64,000 nt of DNA from Pseudomonas sp. UBA1879 (GTDB lineage: Bacteria > Pseudomonadota > Gammaproteobacteria > Pseudomonadales > Pseudomonadaceae). Below, one piece after another: positions 1 through 7,369 of the stretch; within the stretch, counting starts at the first letter, position 1, and each line of letters starts with the position of its first letter. Location of the stretch: assembly GCF_002338065.1 (NCBI RefSeq), contig NZ_DDHJ01000005.1, positions 62,001 to 126,000 of the forward strand, read 5' to 3'. The notes beneath the pieces are model-generated. The model worked only from the letters and a program-made list of their open reading frames with translations. It was not told the DNA's origin and ran no database searches. A program made the position numbers and the translations under genes.

Positions 1-460
1 GCGGCACGTCCGGGTGCTGATGACAGAGCAGAAACTGCACCTCGCCACCCAGCAGCATTTGCTCACAGATCCGCATGTTGTCCGAATGCAGGCGGATGGC
101 TTCGATGGGACCGCTGCGCTCGGCGGCGCGCACCCACCCCGGAAAGAAAGTGAACGACAACGAGTGCGTGGCCGCGAAATGCAGTGAGCGCGCCTGCTTT
201 CCTGCCACCTCCCGCGCCTCTTGCCGCATCTGGTACAGGCGTCGGGTCATGTCTTGCGCGCTGCCGAGCATGTGCCGCCCCGCGTCTGTGAGCGTGGCGC
301 CTTGGGTGGTGCGCTCGAACAGATCGACCCCGACCCAGGTCTCGAGCGCCTTGATCCTGCGGCTGAACGCCGGTTGCGTCACGTGGCGCGTTTGCGCGGC
401 GCGGGAAAAATTGCCGCTCTGGGCCAGCGCATTGAAGTCTTCCAGCCAAACCAGTTCCAT
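1..460 (-). CDS. LysR-family transcriptional regulator, N-terminal part (cut by window edge)
   Basis: Reading leftwards from an ATG at 460 gives a protein starting MELVWLEDFNALAQSGNFSR, the usual LysR winged helix-turn-helix, with the recognition helix around residues 30-45 (VTQPAFSRRIKALE). The inducer-binding domain begins near residue 90 and the frame is still open at base 1, so about 153 residues are visible and the C-terminal half is missing. The gene is divergent from the tartrate dehydratase gene with 118 bases between starts, the classic arrangement of a LysR activator and its target. A role in tartrate control is inferred from position only. The family is certain; the ligand is unknown. 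Confidence 0.9.
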   Translation of the reverse strand, partial: MELVWLEDFNALAQSGNFSRAAQTRHVTQPAFSRRIKALETWVGVDLFERTTQGATLTDAGRHMLGSAQDMTRRLYQMRQEAREVAGKQARSLHFAATHSLSFTFFPGWVRAAERSGPIEAIRLHSDNMRICEQMLLGGEVQFLLCHQHPDVP

Positions 461-578
461 CGTGATGCCGTCCGCGCATTGAGTGCCGCGTTTTTAGCAT
501 TGGCTGTCGCGCAAGGTCCAGACCTAGAGTGAGACACCGCTTCACGACCCACTCGTCCAAAACAACAAGGAGTCTTCC

Positions 579-1751
579 ATGCGTATCGTCGACATTCGCG
601 AAAAGACGGTGTCCATTGCCTCGCCGATTGCCAATGCCTACATCGACTTTTCGAAAATGACCTGCTCGGTGGTCGCGGTCATCACCGACGTCGTCCGCGA
701 CGGCAAGCCGGTCATCGGCTACGGCTTCAACTCCAACGGCCGTTACGGCCAGGGCGCCCTGATGCGCGACCGGTTCCTGGCCCGTGTGCTGGAAGCCGAC
801 CCCGAATCGCTGATCGACCCGGCGCACGACAACCTCGACCCGTTCGCCATCTGGAAAACCCTGATGACCAACGAAAAACCGGGCGGCCACGGCGAGCGTT
901 CGGTCGCGGTCGGCACGATCGACATGGCGGTGTGGGATGCCGTGGCGAAGATCGAAGGCAAGCCGTTGTACCGTCTGCTGGCCGATCGGTATCGCAATGG
1001 CGTGGCCGATGACAAGGTCTGGGTGTACGCGGCGGGTGGCTATTACTACCCCGGCAAGGACCAGACCAAGCTCAAGGCGGAAATGCAGAGCTATCTGGAC
1101 CGTGGCTATGACGTGGTGAAGATGAAGATCGGCGCCGTGCCGCTGGACGAAGACCTGCGCCGTATCGAAGCGGTGCTGGAGGTGGTGGGGGATGGTCAGC
1201 GCCTGGCCGTGGACGCCAACGGCCGCTTCGACCTGGAGACGGGCATCGCTTATGCCGAAGCGATCAAACCCTACAACCTGTTCTGGTATGAAGAAGTCGG
1301 CGACCCGCTGGATTACGCGCTGCAGGCCGAGCTGGCGAATCATTACGCATTGCCGATGGCCACGGGCGAGAACCTGTTCTCTCACCAGGACGCGCGCAAC
1401 TTGCTGCGCCACGGCGGCATGCGTCCGGATCGTGATTTCCTGCAGTTCGACTGCGCATTGTCCTACGGCCTGGTGGAATACCTGCGCACACTGGACGTGA
1501 TGAAAGACCTCGGCTGGTCTTCTCGCCGTGTCGTGCCACACGGTGGCCATCAGATGTCGCTGAACATTGCCGCGGGTTTGCATCTGGGGGGTAACGAGTC
1601 GTACCCGGACGTGTTCCAACCGTTTGGCGGGTTCGCCGATGGCATTCGGGTCGAAAACAGCTACGTCGGCCTGCCGGACATTCCGGGTGTGGGCTTCGAA
1701 GCCAAGTCGGCGTTGTACGCGGTCATGCGGGCATTGGGGGAGGGTGCCTGA
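579..1751 (+). CDS. tarD: D-tartrate dehydratase (enolase superfamily, mandelate-racemase type)
   Basis: This 390-residue enolase-superfamily protein closely follows, from memory, the characterised D-tartrate dehydratase of Bradyrhizobium (openings with NAYIDF-K-MT, GFNSNGRYGQG, EKPGGHGERSVAVGTIDMAV). Catalytic elements visible are the KMK base motif at K181-M-K183, metal ligands D212, E238 and E264, and the second base H321 in VPHGGHQMSLN. It would dehydrate D-tartrate to oxaloacetate in the cytoplasm. The start follows a clear GGAG site. It stands alone on the plus strand, divergent from a LysR gene. The superfamily is certain; the substrate is inferred from overall resemblance and could be another sugar acid. 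Confidence 0.87.
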   Translation: MRIVDIREKTVSIASPIANAYIDFSKMTCSVVAVITDVVRDGKPVIGYGFNSNGRYGQGALMRDRFLARVLEADPESLIDPAHDNLDPFAIWKTLMTNEKPGGHGERSVAVGTIDMAVWDAVAKIEGKPLYRLLADRYRNGVADDKVWVYAAGGYYYPGKDQTKLKAEMQSYLDRGYDVVKMKIGAVPLDEDLRRIEAVLEVVGDGQRLAVDANGRFDLETGIAYAEAIKPYNLFWYEEVGDPLDYALQAELANHYALPMATGENLFSHQDARNLLRHGGMRPDRDFLQFDCALSYGLVEYLRTLDVMKDLGWSSRRVVPHGGHQMSLNIAAGLHLGGNESYPDVFQPFGGFADGIRVENSYVGLPDIPGVGFEAKSALYAVMRALGEGA

Positions 1752-1829
1752 TCGGCCGGGTATCTGGCGTCCAACAGCGAATCGATTGGGCGGCGCATAC
1801 CGGGTGATCTCAGAGACGACAGACGCGTC

Positions 1830-2891
1830 TCACGCCTCGGGTGACGCCTGACCGCGCCGTGCCAGCAGGGGCAGCCTGATTGTGAACTGGCTGCCTTTGC
1901 CTTCGCCGGCGCTTTCAGCGTTCACGGTGCCGGCATGGGCGTGAACCAGTTCACGAACGACCGTGAGCCCGATCCCCAGCCCGGAGGCATTGAAATCGAC
2001 CGCGTGGCTGTCCTGAACGTAGGGTTCGAAGATGAGGGGCAGCGCCTGGGGTGATATGCCTATGCCGTCATCTGCGACGGTGACGTGCAACGTGTCTGAG
2101 ACCACGGCTGCTATCAAGCGAACATTGCCGCCCGAGGGCGTGTATTTGACCGCGTTGGTCAGCACGTTGGTGAAGACCTGAGCCAGGCGGACGGCGTCCC
2201 CGTAGATCAGAAGGGGCTCACCCGGCACCACGACGTCGAAGCGCAAATGATGCGTGGCCATCAAGGGCGAGGACGCTTCGATCACCTCGGTGAGCACCTG
2301 GCCAAGGTCGGTGGCCGTGTAACTCAGTCGCAGCTTTCCAGTATTGGCGCGGGAGACATCCAGGAGATCTTCCACCATGCGCGAGAGGCGCTGGACTTGC
2401 CCTTCAATCAGCGCACACATCTTGGGCAGCTTCTCCGCAGGTACGCTGGCAATCCGCTCGGCCAACAGGCTGATAGGGGTCAACGGGTTGCGCATTTCAT
2501 GGGCGACGGTCGCCAGCACGGTCGTCTGGCGAGCCAGGGCCTGTTCGGCTTGTAGCTGGAGTTTCTGGGCCTGGAGAGAAGAGAGGACCAGGGACTCGTT
2601 CGCTTCCCGCAACTCGAGGTAAAGACCGGGCAGGGTGTCCAGATGCGGGAGCGCTTCCCTGGCGTGATCCTGTCCCTCCGTCGACAGGGCTCTGAGCACC
2701 AGTTGCTGATTCGCTTCGATCAATTCGTCGAGGTGGAGACGTTTTGCCGTCGCGGCCTCGGCCTCCAGCAATTCGCGCTGCAGAAACGCCAGGTGCGCCA
2801 GCGCCTGCGCTTTTTTTCCGCCGCTCGCGGCGTCATCCGGGGCGTAGCCCGCCCTCCGTGGCACCTGTTCGTCGTCCTTGTTTTCAGTCAC
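1830..2891 (-). CDS. Soluble sensor histidine kinase (HisKA-HATPase)
   Basis: This 353-residue protein has no membrane segment. Residues 30-120 are alpha-helical and probably coiled coil. The phospho-acceptor motif VAHEMRNPLTPISLL places H131 in a HisKA domain. The ATPase domain carries an N box (FTNVLTNAVKYT), a G1 box (DDGIGIS) and a G2 box (SGLGIGLTVV). There is no receiver or HPt domain. The start is GTG at 2891, nine bases after the KaiC-like stop, so the two are probably co-translated. Its input is probably the KaiC-like ATPase or the unknown protein of the same operon. No response regulator is adjacent, so the output partner must be elsewhere. Confidence 0.9.
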   Translation of the reverse strand: MTENKDDEQVPRRAGYAPDDAASGGKKAQALAHLAFLQRELLEAEAATAKRLHLDELIEANQQLVLRALSTEGQDHAREALPHLDTLPGLYLELREANESLVLSSLQAQKLQLQAEQALARQTTVLATVAHEMRNPLTPISLLAERIASVPAEKLPKMCALIEGQVQRLSRMVEDLLDVSRANTGKLRLSYTATDLGQVLTEVIEASSPLMATHHLRFDVVVPGEPLLIYGDAVRLAQVFTNVLTNAVKYTPSGGNVRLIAAVVSDTLHVTVADDGIGISPQALPLIFEPYVQDSHAVDFNASGLGIGLTVVRELVHAHAGTVNAESAGEGKGSQFTIRLPLLARRGQASPEA

Positions 2892-2900
2892 GGCAATGGC

Positions 2901-4385
2901 TCATGTGAGTTGATCCCCATGTTGCGTCGGGCCTGAGACCCGACGGCTCGGGCGGCCCCCCAGCAGACCTTCCTGCTCGTAGAGGCGGTCGGATATCTGC
3001 AACCCTTGATCGTTGATGCTGTACAGGCGCAACTCATCCGAATGGGCGCTTGCCCTGACCTTGACCACTGCCATGATGCGCTGAAGGCGTGAATCGACCT
3101 CGATGTAGCGTTGCACGATGATCGCGTCGGTGAGGAACGCCGTGCCATAAGGACTGAAGCGCAGGTCGGTGTAGCGGTCTTCCAGCTCGGAGGTCATCAG
3201 TAAGGTCACCCCGGTGCTGGTCAATGCGCTGACCATCCGCGACAGGGACTCGCGGAAGTCGTCACGAAAGGCCGGAGCGATCGCGAGCTCGAACCCAGAG
3301 AGCGAGTCGATGACGACCCGCGTGGCCTTCAACCGGTGAATTTCGCTCAGGAGCTGATGCACCACCTCGTCGATCGACAGGTCGGCAACCCGCCGGTCGA
3401 TCATGCCCACTTGATCGTTTCGGATCAGCTGCGTGAGCGCTGCGCTGCGCAGGTGGTTGGGTCGCTGCTCGAACACCGCCATGACGCCGGTTTCGCCGTT
3501 GCGTGCGCCTTCCTCCAGGAAGGCCGCCGCCAGCAGGCTCTTGCCGGAACCCGACGGCCCGGCCACCAACAGCGAATAGCCTTGAGGAAGGCCGCCGCCG
3601 AGCATGTCGTCCAACCGCGGGACACCCATGCGCAGCCGATGAGGCAGCGCGCTGTGGGCCATTTCGGCGTAGTTGGGCACGACTGTGGACGGCGGGGGGA
3701 ACACCGTGACGCCGTTCTCGCCTATGCGAAATGCATGCAAGCCGGGGAGGGTCGGCTGACCGCGCATCTTCATGATCTCCATCTTGCGGACCATGGAATT
3801 GCGCTGGACGCTCTGCCGCAGCCAGATCAAGCCATCGGCGACCGTGAAGATGGGATTGCTGTCGAGCTCGTTGAAATATTCGCCGAGCAGGAAGGTCGTC
3901 GCCTGCCATGTCGTCATCAACATGCCGAGCTGCTGCACGAATTGCGGCAAATTGTTGTTGGGGTTAGCGTGGGTCTCACTGGCCAGCACCACCGAGCGGA
4001 ACGAGTCGACGAACACCAGCGCGGGTGCGTGAGTCTCGACCTCATGCACGATGCGCCGCAGCACTTCCTCGAGGTCGCCCGCCAGCGTGTCGTCGGCCAG
4101 GTTGACGTAGCGAATCGAGGTGTTGACCGCCTCCTCATCGAAAAAGCTGAATTGCTGCTGGTAACGCAGCATCTTGAGCGGCGGCTCACCGAGAACGGTG
4201 AAGAAAATCGCCGGACGTTCCGGCGTGGCCAGCGAAAACATCATCTGATGCGCCAAGGTGGTTTTGCCGCAACCGGGCGGGCCGGCGATGAGGTTGAACG
4301 AAAACTCCGGCAACCCTCCGCCCAGAATCTCGTCAAGACCTGGAACGCCTGTCGCCAGACGGTTGATTGTCACTTTGGTGCTCAT
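2901..4385 (-). CDS. KaiC-like double-domain RecA ATPase
   Basis: This is a 494-residue tandem of two KaiC domains. The first has GVPGLDEILGGGLP followed by Walker A GPPGCGKT at residues 35-42; the second has GVPRLDDMLGGGLPQG followed by GPSGSGKS near residue 280. Walker-B-like strands (ALVFVDS, RVVIDS) follow each. The start at 4385 is chosen because ATGA overlaps the upstream stop codon; the frame stays open for 15 more codons upstream. No KaiA or KaiB gene is nearby, so a full clock is not implied. In proteobacteria such KaiC proteins are thought to be signalling or stress ATPases. The pairing with a histidine kinase directly downstream supports a signalling role (inference). Confidence 0.92.
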   Translation of the reverse strand: MSTKVTINRLATGVPGLDEILGGGLPEFSFNLIAGPPGCGKTTLAHQMMFSLATPERPAIFFTVLGEPPLKMLRYQQQFSFFDEEAVNTSIRYVNLADDTLAGDLEEVLRRIVHEVETHAPALVFVDSFRSVVLASETHANPNNNLPQFVQQLGMLMTTWQATTFLLGEYFNELDSNPIFTVADGLIWLRQSVQRNSMVRKMEIMKMRGQPTLPGLHAFRIGENGVTVFPPPSTVVPNYAEMAHSALPHRLRMGVPRLDDMLGGGLPQGYSLLVAGPSGSGKSLLAAAFLEEGARNGETGVMAVFEQRPNHLRSAALTQLIRNDQVGMIDRRVADLSIDEVVHQLLSEIHRLKATRVVIDSLSGFELAIAPAFRDDFRESLSRMVSALTSTGVTLLMTSELEDRYTDLRFSPYGTAFLTDAIIVQRYIEVDSRLQRIMAVVKVRASAHSDELRLYSINDQGLQISDRLYEQEGLLGGRPSRRVSGPTQHGDQLT

Positions 4386-4816
4386 GGTGAATTTTCCTGC
4401 ACAGGTGTGCCGCTCAAAGGTCTTCCCCACACGTCAAGCAGCAGTCGTGCAGCGAGTGATCGCCCGATCAGGGTGGCCAGCAATTCGTAAAAGGTTTTCA
4501 GCAATGCCTCACAGAAAAACAGGGCATCGCCTTTGTTCTGCTCCGCGAGCAGGGATTTCAGTTCGCCCAGGTCCATGGCGACGATCAGCGTTTTGTAGGT
4601 GTCGGCAAACTGCGGATAGGCTGAAGTGCACAGAAACAGGCTGCGGCGGTGAAGCGCAGCCACGCCCTTGGGCCCTATGATCGGAATCAAGGTTCTGTTG
4701 ATGTCCTCGAACATTGAGGTGATGGCGTCGGCGACCTGCGAACTCTCAGCGCTATGGGCCGTCCGTTGTGCCAAGGATGCTGCGATCCTCTGGCCCGCTT
4801 CGCTTTCAGCAAACAT
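4382..4816 (-). CDS. Unknown 144-residue protein, first gene of the KaiC-kinase operon
   Basis: I do not recognise this protein. It is predicted largely helical (TSMFEDINRTLIPIIGPKGV, then a leucine-rich C-terminal half containing EALLKTFYELLATLIGRSLA) with no signal peptide or obvious membrane span. The stop overlaps the KaiC-like start (ATGA), so the three genes form one translationally coupled operon. The start is uncertain: the frame stays open to 5044, but the residues upstream of M at 4816 look non-protein-like, and no good ribosome site is seen before any candidate start. Its constant neighbour position suggests a regulator or sensor partner of the ATPase; that is inference. Confidence 0.6.
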   Translation of the reverse strand: MFAESEAGQRIAASLAQRTAHSAESSQVADAITSMFEDINRTLIPIIGPKGVAALHRRSLFLCTSAYPQFADTYKTLIVAMDLGELKSLLAEQNKGDALFFCEALLKTFYELLATLIGRSLAARLLLDVWGRPLSGTPVQENSP

Positions 4817-5264
4817 GGGAATGATTTCTGGTAGGGGTCTGGTAATGCCGCGGGTTCCGGGCACAGGGCCGAGAAACGTACGGCATGCGTGGTGAGCCAG
4901 CTCGCAAGGCTTTCGATGATGTCCAGACGGGATAACGGGTCTGACTACGACGTAGGGATACGTGAATGCCACCGCGGCGCCAATTTCATCAGTTGGCTGC
5001 ACCCATGGGGGCATTCGCACGAAACAGATGCCGCTGATTTCCATTCACGGCAGGACTGGCGGAACACTACTCCAACTTGAGCGCGCTTCAAAGCCCGCCG
5101 GCAACAATAAGACAAACACAGGTCGTACGGGTGGAAGCAGGCATGCGATTGGATAGCGCCGGACCCTGCATCACAGGATGTTCAGCGTAAACGGGGCAGG
5201 TTTTTCACTGGAGGTCTTCAAATGCGGGGAAACCAGGGCATAGCGCCCTGGCGGACAACCGGTG
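4817..5264. other. Non-coding stretch upstream of the KaiC operon
   Basis: About 450 bases between the unknown gene and the lysine-rich gene. It probably holds the promoter of the minus-strand KaiC operon, but I could not fix a convincing -35/-10 pair. The only clear structure is the hairpin at 5233-5251. Open frames here have atypical amino-acid composition and no ribosome sites. Confidence 0.4.
5233..5251 (-). terminator. Hairpin terminator after the lysine-rich gene
   Basis: The perfect 7-bp stem CCAGGGC/GCCCTGG with a 5-base loop begins 13 bases past the stop of the lysine-rich gene. Read on the minus strand it is followed by TTTCCCC, a short T run. It probably ends that transcript; with only three Ts it may be weak. 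Confidence 0.55.
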
Positions 5265-5513
5265 TTACTTTTTCTTCTTTGCAGGTTTATCAGCCTTTTC
5301 AGCCTTGTCGGCTTTTTTGGCCTTTTCTGGCTTGCTGTCAGCCTTCTTTGCAGCCTTTTTCGGCTCAGCGTCCTGTTTCTTTTCCTTCTTCTCGGACGAT
5401 TTCGACAGCGCAGAAGCGGCAGCCGATTTCTTCTCCGGTGTGGCTTTTTTGTCCTTCAAATCCTTACTGGCTTTCGAAGCGTCACTTTTGCTTTTCTTGT
5501 CATCTTTAGCCAC
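5265..5513 (-). CDS. Lysine/alanine-rich histone-H1-like small protein
   Basis: This 82-residue protein consists almost entirely of K, A, S, D and E, with repeated KKA, KADK and PEKK units and a KPAKKKK end. It has no hydrophobic core, so it is likely disordered. Such AlgP/H1-like tails in pseudomonads are thought to bind DNA or RNA; that role is inference here. The start is GTG at 5513 because AGGTGG lies six bases upstream; a second in-frame GTG at 5522 is poorer. It is monocistronic, with its own hairpin downstream. The coding DNA is low-complexity and slippage-prone. Confidence 0.72.
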   Translation of the reverse strand: MAKDDKKSKSDASKASKDLKDKKATPEKKSAAASALSKSSEKKEKKQDAEPKKAAKKADSKPEKAKKADKAEKADKPAKKKK

Positions 5514-5795
5514 GTTAACCACCTCGTGAAGTGTGCCTTGATTGGCATCGGGCTTGCGGAAGTATCCCCAAGCTGATCATTAGGCGAATGCTTGCAGAAG
5601 CGGTTCAATCTTTTTGAGGTAACGCGTGAAAGCGTCCGTAGGAACTATGATCCGCTGGCGCTGCACGCGGTTTTATCGGATGGGATTAACAGCGACCGGT
5701 AGTGTCAGGTGCAACTCATGTGCAGCGCTTTTGCTCCGGTTGACGCGCTGCCGGGTTGGAGGTTTGGGGGGTCGCACCTTGATTGAGGGCAGAAA

Positions 5796-6293
5796 ATGCT
5801 ATTCGTGGTCATGCTGGGTGGTAAGCACCCGAAAGCAAAAATAGAAGTCCACGATGTGGCCTTCGTGGTGGCCGACCGGCTGGAAGCGGCCTACCCGCAG
5901 CTTCGAGACGGTTGGTTTGGCAGCCCCGCAGGGTTGCACATCGACGCCTGGATGGCAGTCGACGGCGTTGAGCAATGGAAGCTTGAGTTGAGCCCATTGG
6001 CGCCGTCGCCTGATTCGCTGCGTTTGTTCTTCATCAATTTGGGCGGATACGAAGCACGGTCTTTTGGTGAGGCCCATCACTACCTGTTGGTGGTGGCCCG
6101 GACCCGAAAGGACGCGATGGCCAAAGGCAAGCGTCAAGGCCTTGCCCGCTGGACTCAACCCCACACCGACGCGGTCTTGGACCTCGACGATTGCCTGCCG
6201 ATCGATGAAGTCGGCGGCCGCTATGTTCACTTGGTCGAAGGGGATCACGCCGGGGTGACACAGGGCAATGACTACATTGTGATCTCGCGCTGA
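5796..6293 (+). CDS. DUF1543 family protein
   Basis: This 165-residue protein begins MLFVVMLGGKHPKAKIEVHD, followed by VAFVVADRLEAAYPQLRDGW, which is the start I associate with the DUF1543 family of unknown function. It carries two similar halves with aromatic- and Asp/His-rich segments (LHIDAWMAVDGV; DLDDCLPIDEVG) and no signal peptide or membrane span. GAGGG seven bases upstream supports the start. It stands alone and converges on the SDR gene. Biochemical role unknown. Confidence 0.75.
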   Translation: MLFVVMLGGKHPKAKIEVHDVAFVVADRLEAAYPQLRDGWFGSPAGLHIDAWMAVDGVEQWKLELSPLAPSPDSLRLFFINLGGYEARSFGEAHHYLLVVARTRKDAMAKGKRQGLARWTQPHTDAVLDLDDCLPIDEVGGRYVHLVEGDHAGVTQGNDYIVISR

Positions 6294-6436
6294 CCGCGTT
6301 CCGTTGAGCGACGCAGATGCCTCTTCATACTCGAGGCCGGAGGAGGTGTACGCCTCCTTGATCCGGGACGTGCGAGGTCAACGTGGCGCGACGGTCAACT
6401 CAGGCACGCTTTCAGCGAGCGTCCGTGTGCGGCGGG

Positions 6437-7264
6437 CTAGAAGTCCGTGTGGCTGGCCACGCTGCGCCATGCATCAGCGTCTTGCTTGAGCGCTGCAATT
6501 TTTTTGTCGACGATGTCGAACACCACGGCTCCGATGGGCAGATGCAGCGGCGGTCGATCACTGTTTACTGCATTGAGAATGACGGCCGCAGCCTTCGCAG
6601 GATCGCCTTTTTGCAGGCCGTCGTTGCGCTTGCTGTATTGGCGTTTCATTCCAGCGGTCTGGGCGTAAGCCGCCAGCTCCTGAGCGGCCAACACCGCCGA
6701 GCGTCCAAGGAACGCCGTACGGGAAGGGCCCGGCTTGGCGATGATGACGGCGATGCCCAATGGACTGACTTCTTGCGCGAGTGCTTCGGAAAGCCCCTCT
6801 ACCGCAAACTTGCTTGCGTTGTAGTACCCATACCCTGCCGAGCCGGAGATGCCGGCGCCAGACGACACGTTGACGATACGACCTGCACCTCGGCGCCTTA
6901 ACGCGGGCAGGACGGCCTTGGTCACTTCGATCAGGCCGAACACGTTGGTGTCGAACAAGGCTCGGTATTCTTCCGCCGACCCCTCTTCAACCGCCCCGAT
7001 CATGCCGTATCCGGCGTTATTGACCAGCACGTCCAGGCCTCCAAACGCTTCCTGCGCGATTGCCACTGCTCGCACGGCTGTCTCGGGACGGGTGACGTCC
7101 AGTTCAGCGATTCGCACCTGTTGCGGGTAGCGACGTTCGAAATCCTGAAGCGTATCGACATTGCGCGCCGTCGCGACCAATTGATCGCCATCGCCAAGCA
7201 CTGCCTCAGCCAATGAACGACCCAAGCCATTCGAGCAACCCGTAATCAACCAGGTCTTCGTCAT
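6437..7264 (-). CDS. SDR-family oxidoreductase
   Basis: A classical short-chain dehydrogenase of 275 residues. The nucleotide-binding loop is TGCSNGLGR near residues 8-16, the fold marker is NNAGYG, and the catalytic motif is YYNASK with an upstream Ser. The adenine-end residue pattern (ATARN) fits NADP use. The start at 7264 is preferred because GAAGG lies at good spacing; the in-frame ATG at 7273 sits too close to it. It lies just downstream, on the same strand, of the dehydrogenase-hydrolase fusion with about 105 bases between. Substrate unknown. Confidence 0.88.
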   Translation of the reverse strand: MTKTWLITGCSNGLGRSLAEAVLGDGDQLVATARNVDTLQDFERRYPQQVRIAELDVTRPETAVRAVAIAQEAFGGLDVLVNNAGYGMIGAVEEGSAEEYRALFDTNVFGLIEVTKAVLPALRRRGAGRIVNVSSGAGISGSAGYGYYNASKFAVEGLSEALAQEVSPLGIAVIIAKPGPSRTAFLGRSAVLAAQELAAYAQTAGMKRQYSKRNDGLQKGDPAKAAAVILNAVNSDRPPLHLPIGAVVFDIVDKKIAALKQDADAWRSVASHTDF

Positions 7265-7369
7265 CAAATTCATCCTTCAATACGTTGAGGTGCATGTGCC
7301 CGGTCCAGACGGCACATGCCCTGATCAGAGGGTCGTCAGCGTGTGTTCGATTGCTGATCGTTCAATGCG

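Noticed and set aside
63..1619. Long open frame (518 codons) antisense to the tartrate dehydratase and LysR genes
   Set aside because: Composition is rich in H, R, V and Q, as expected for the complement of high-GC genes; no family resemblance or ribosome site.
2901..4385. A cyanobacterial-type circadian clock
   Set aside because: KaiA and KaiB are missing; KaiC homologues alone are common in non-oscillating bacteria.
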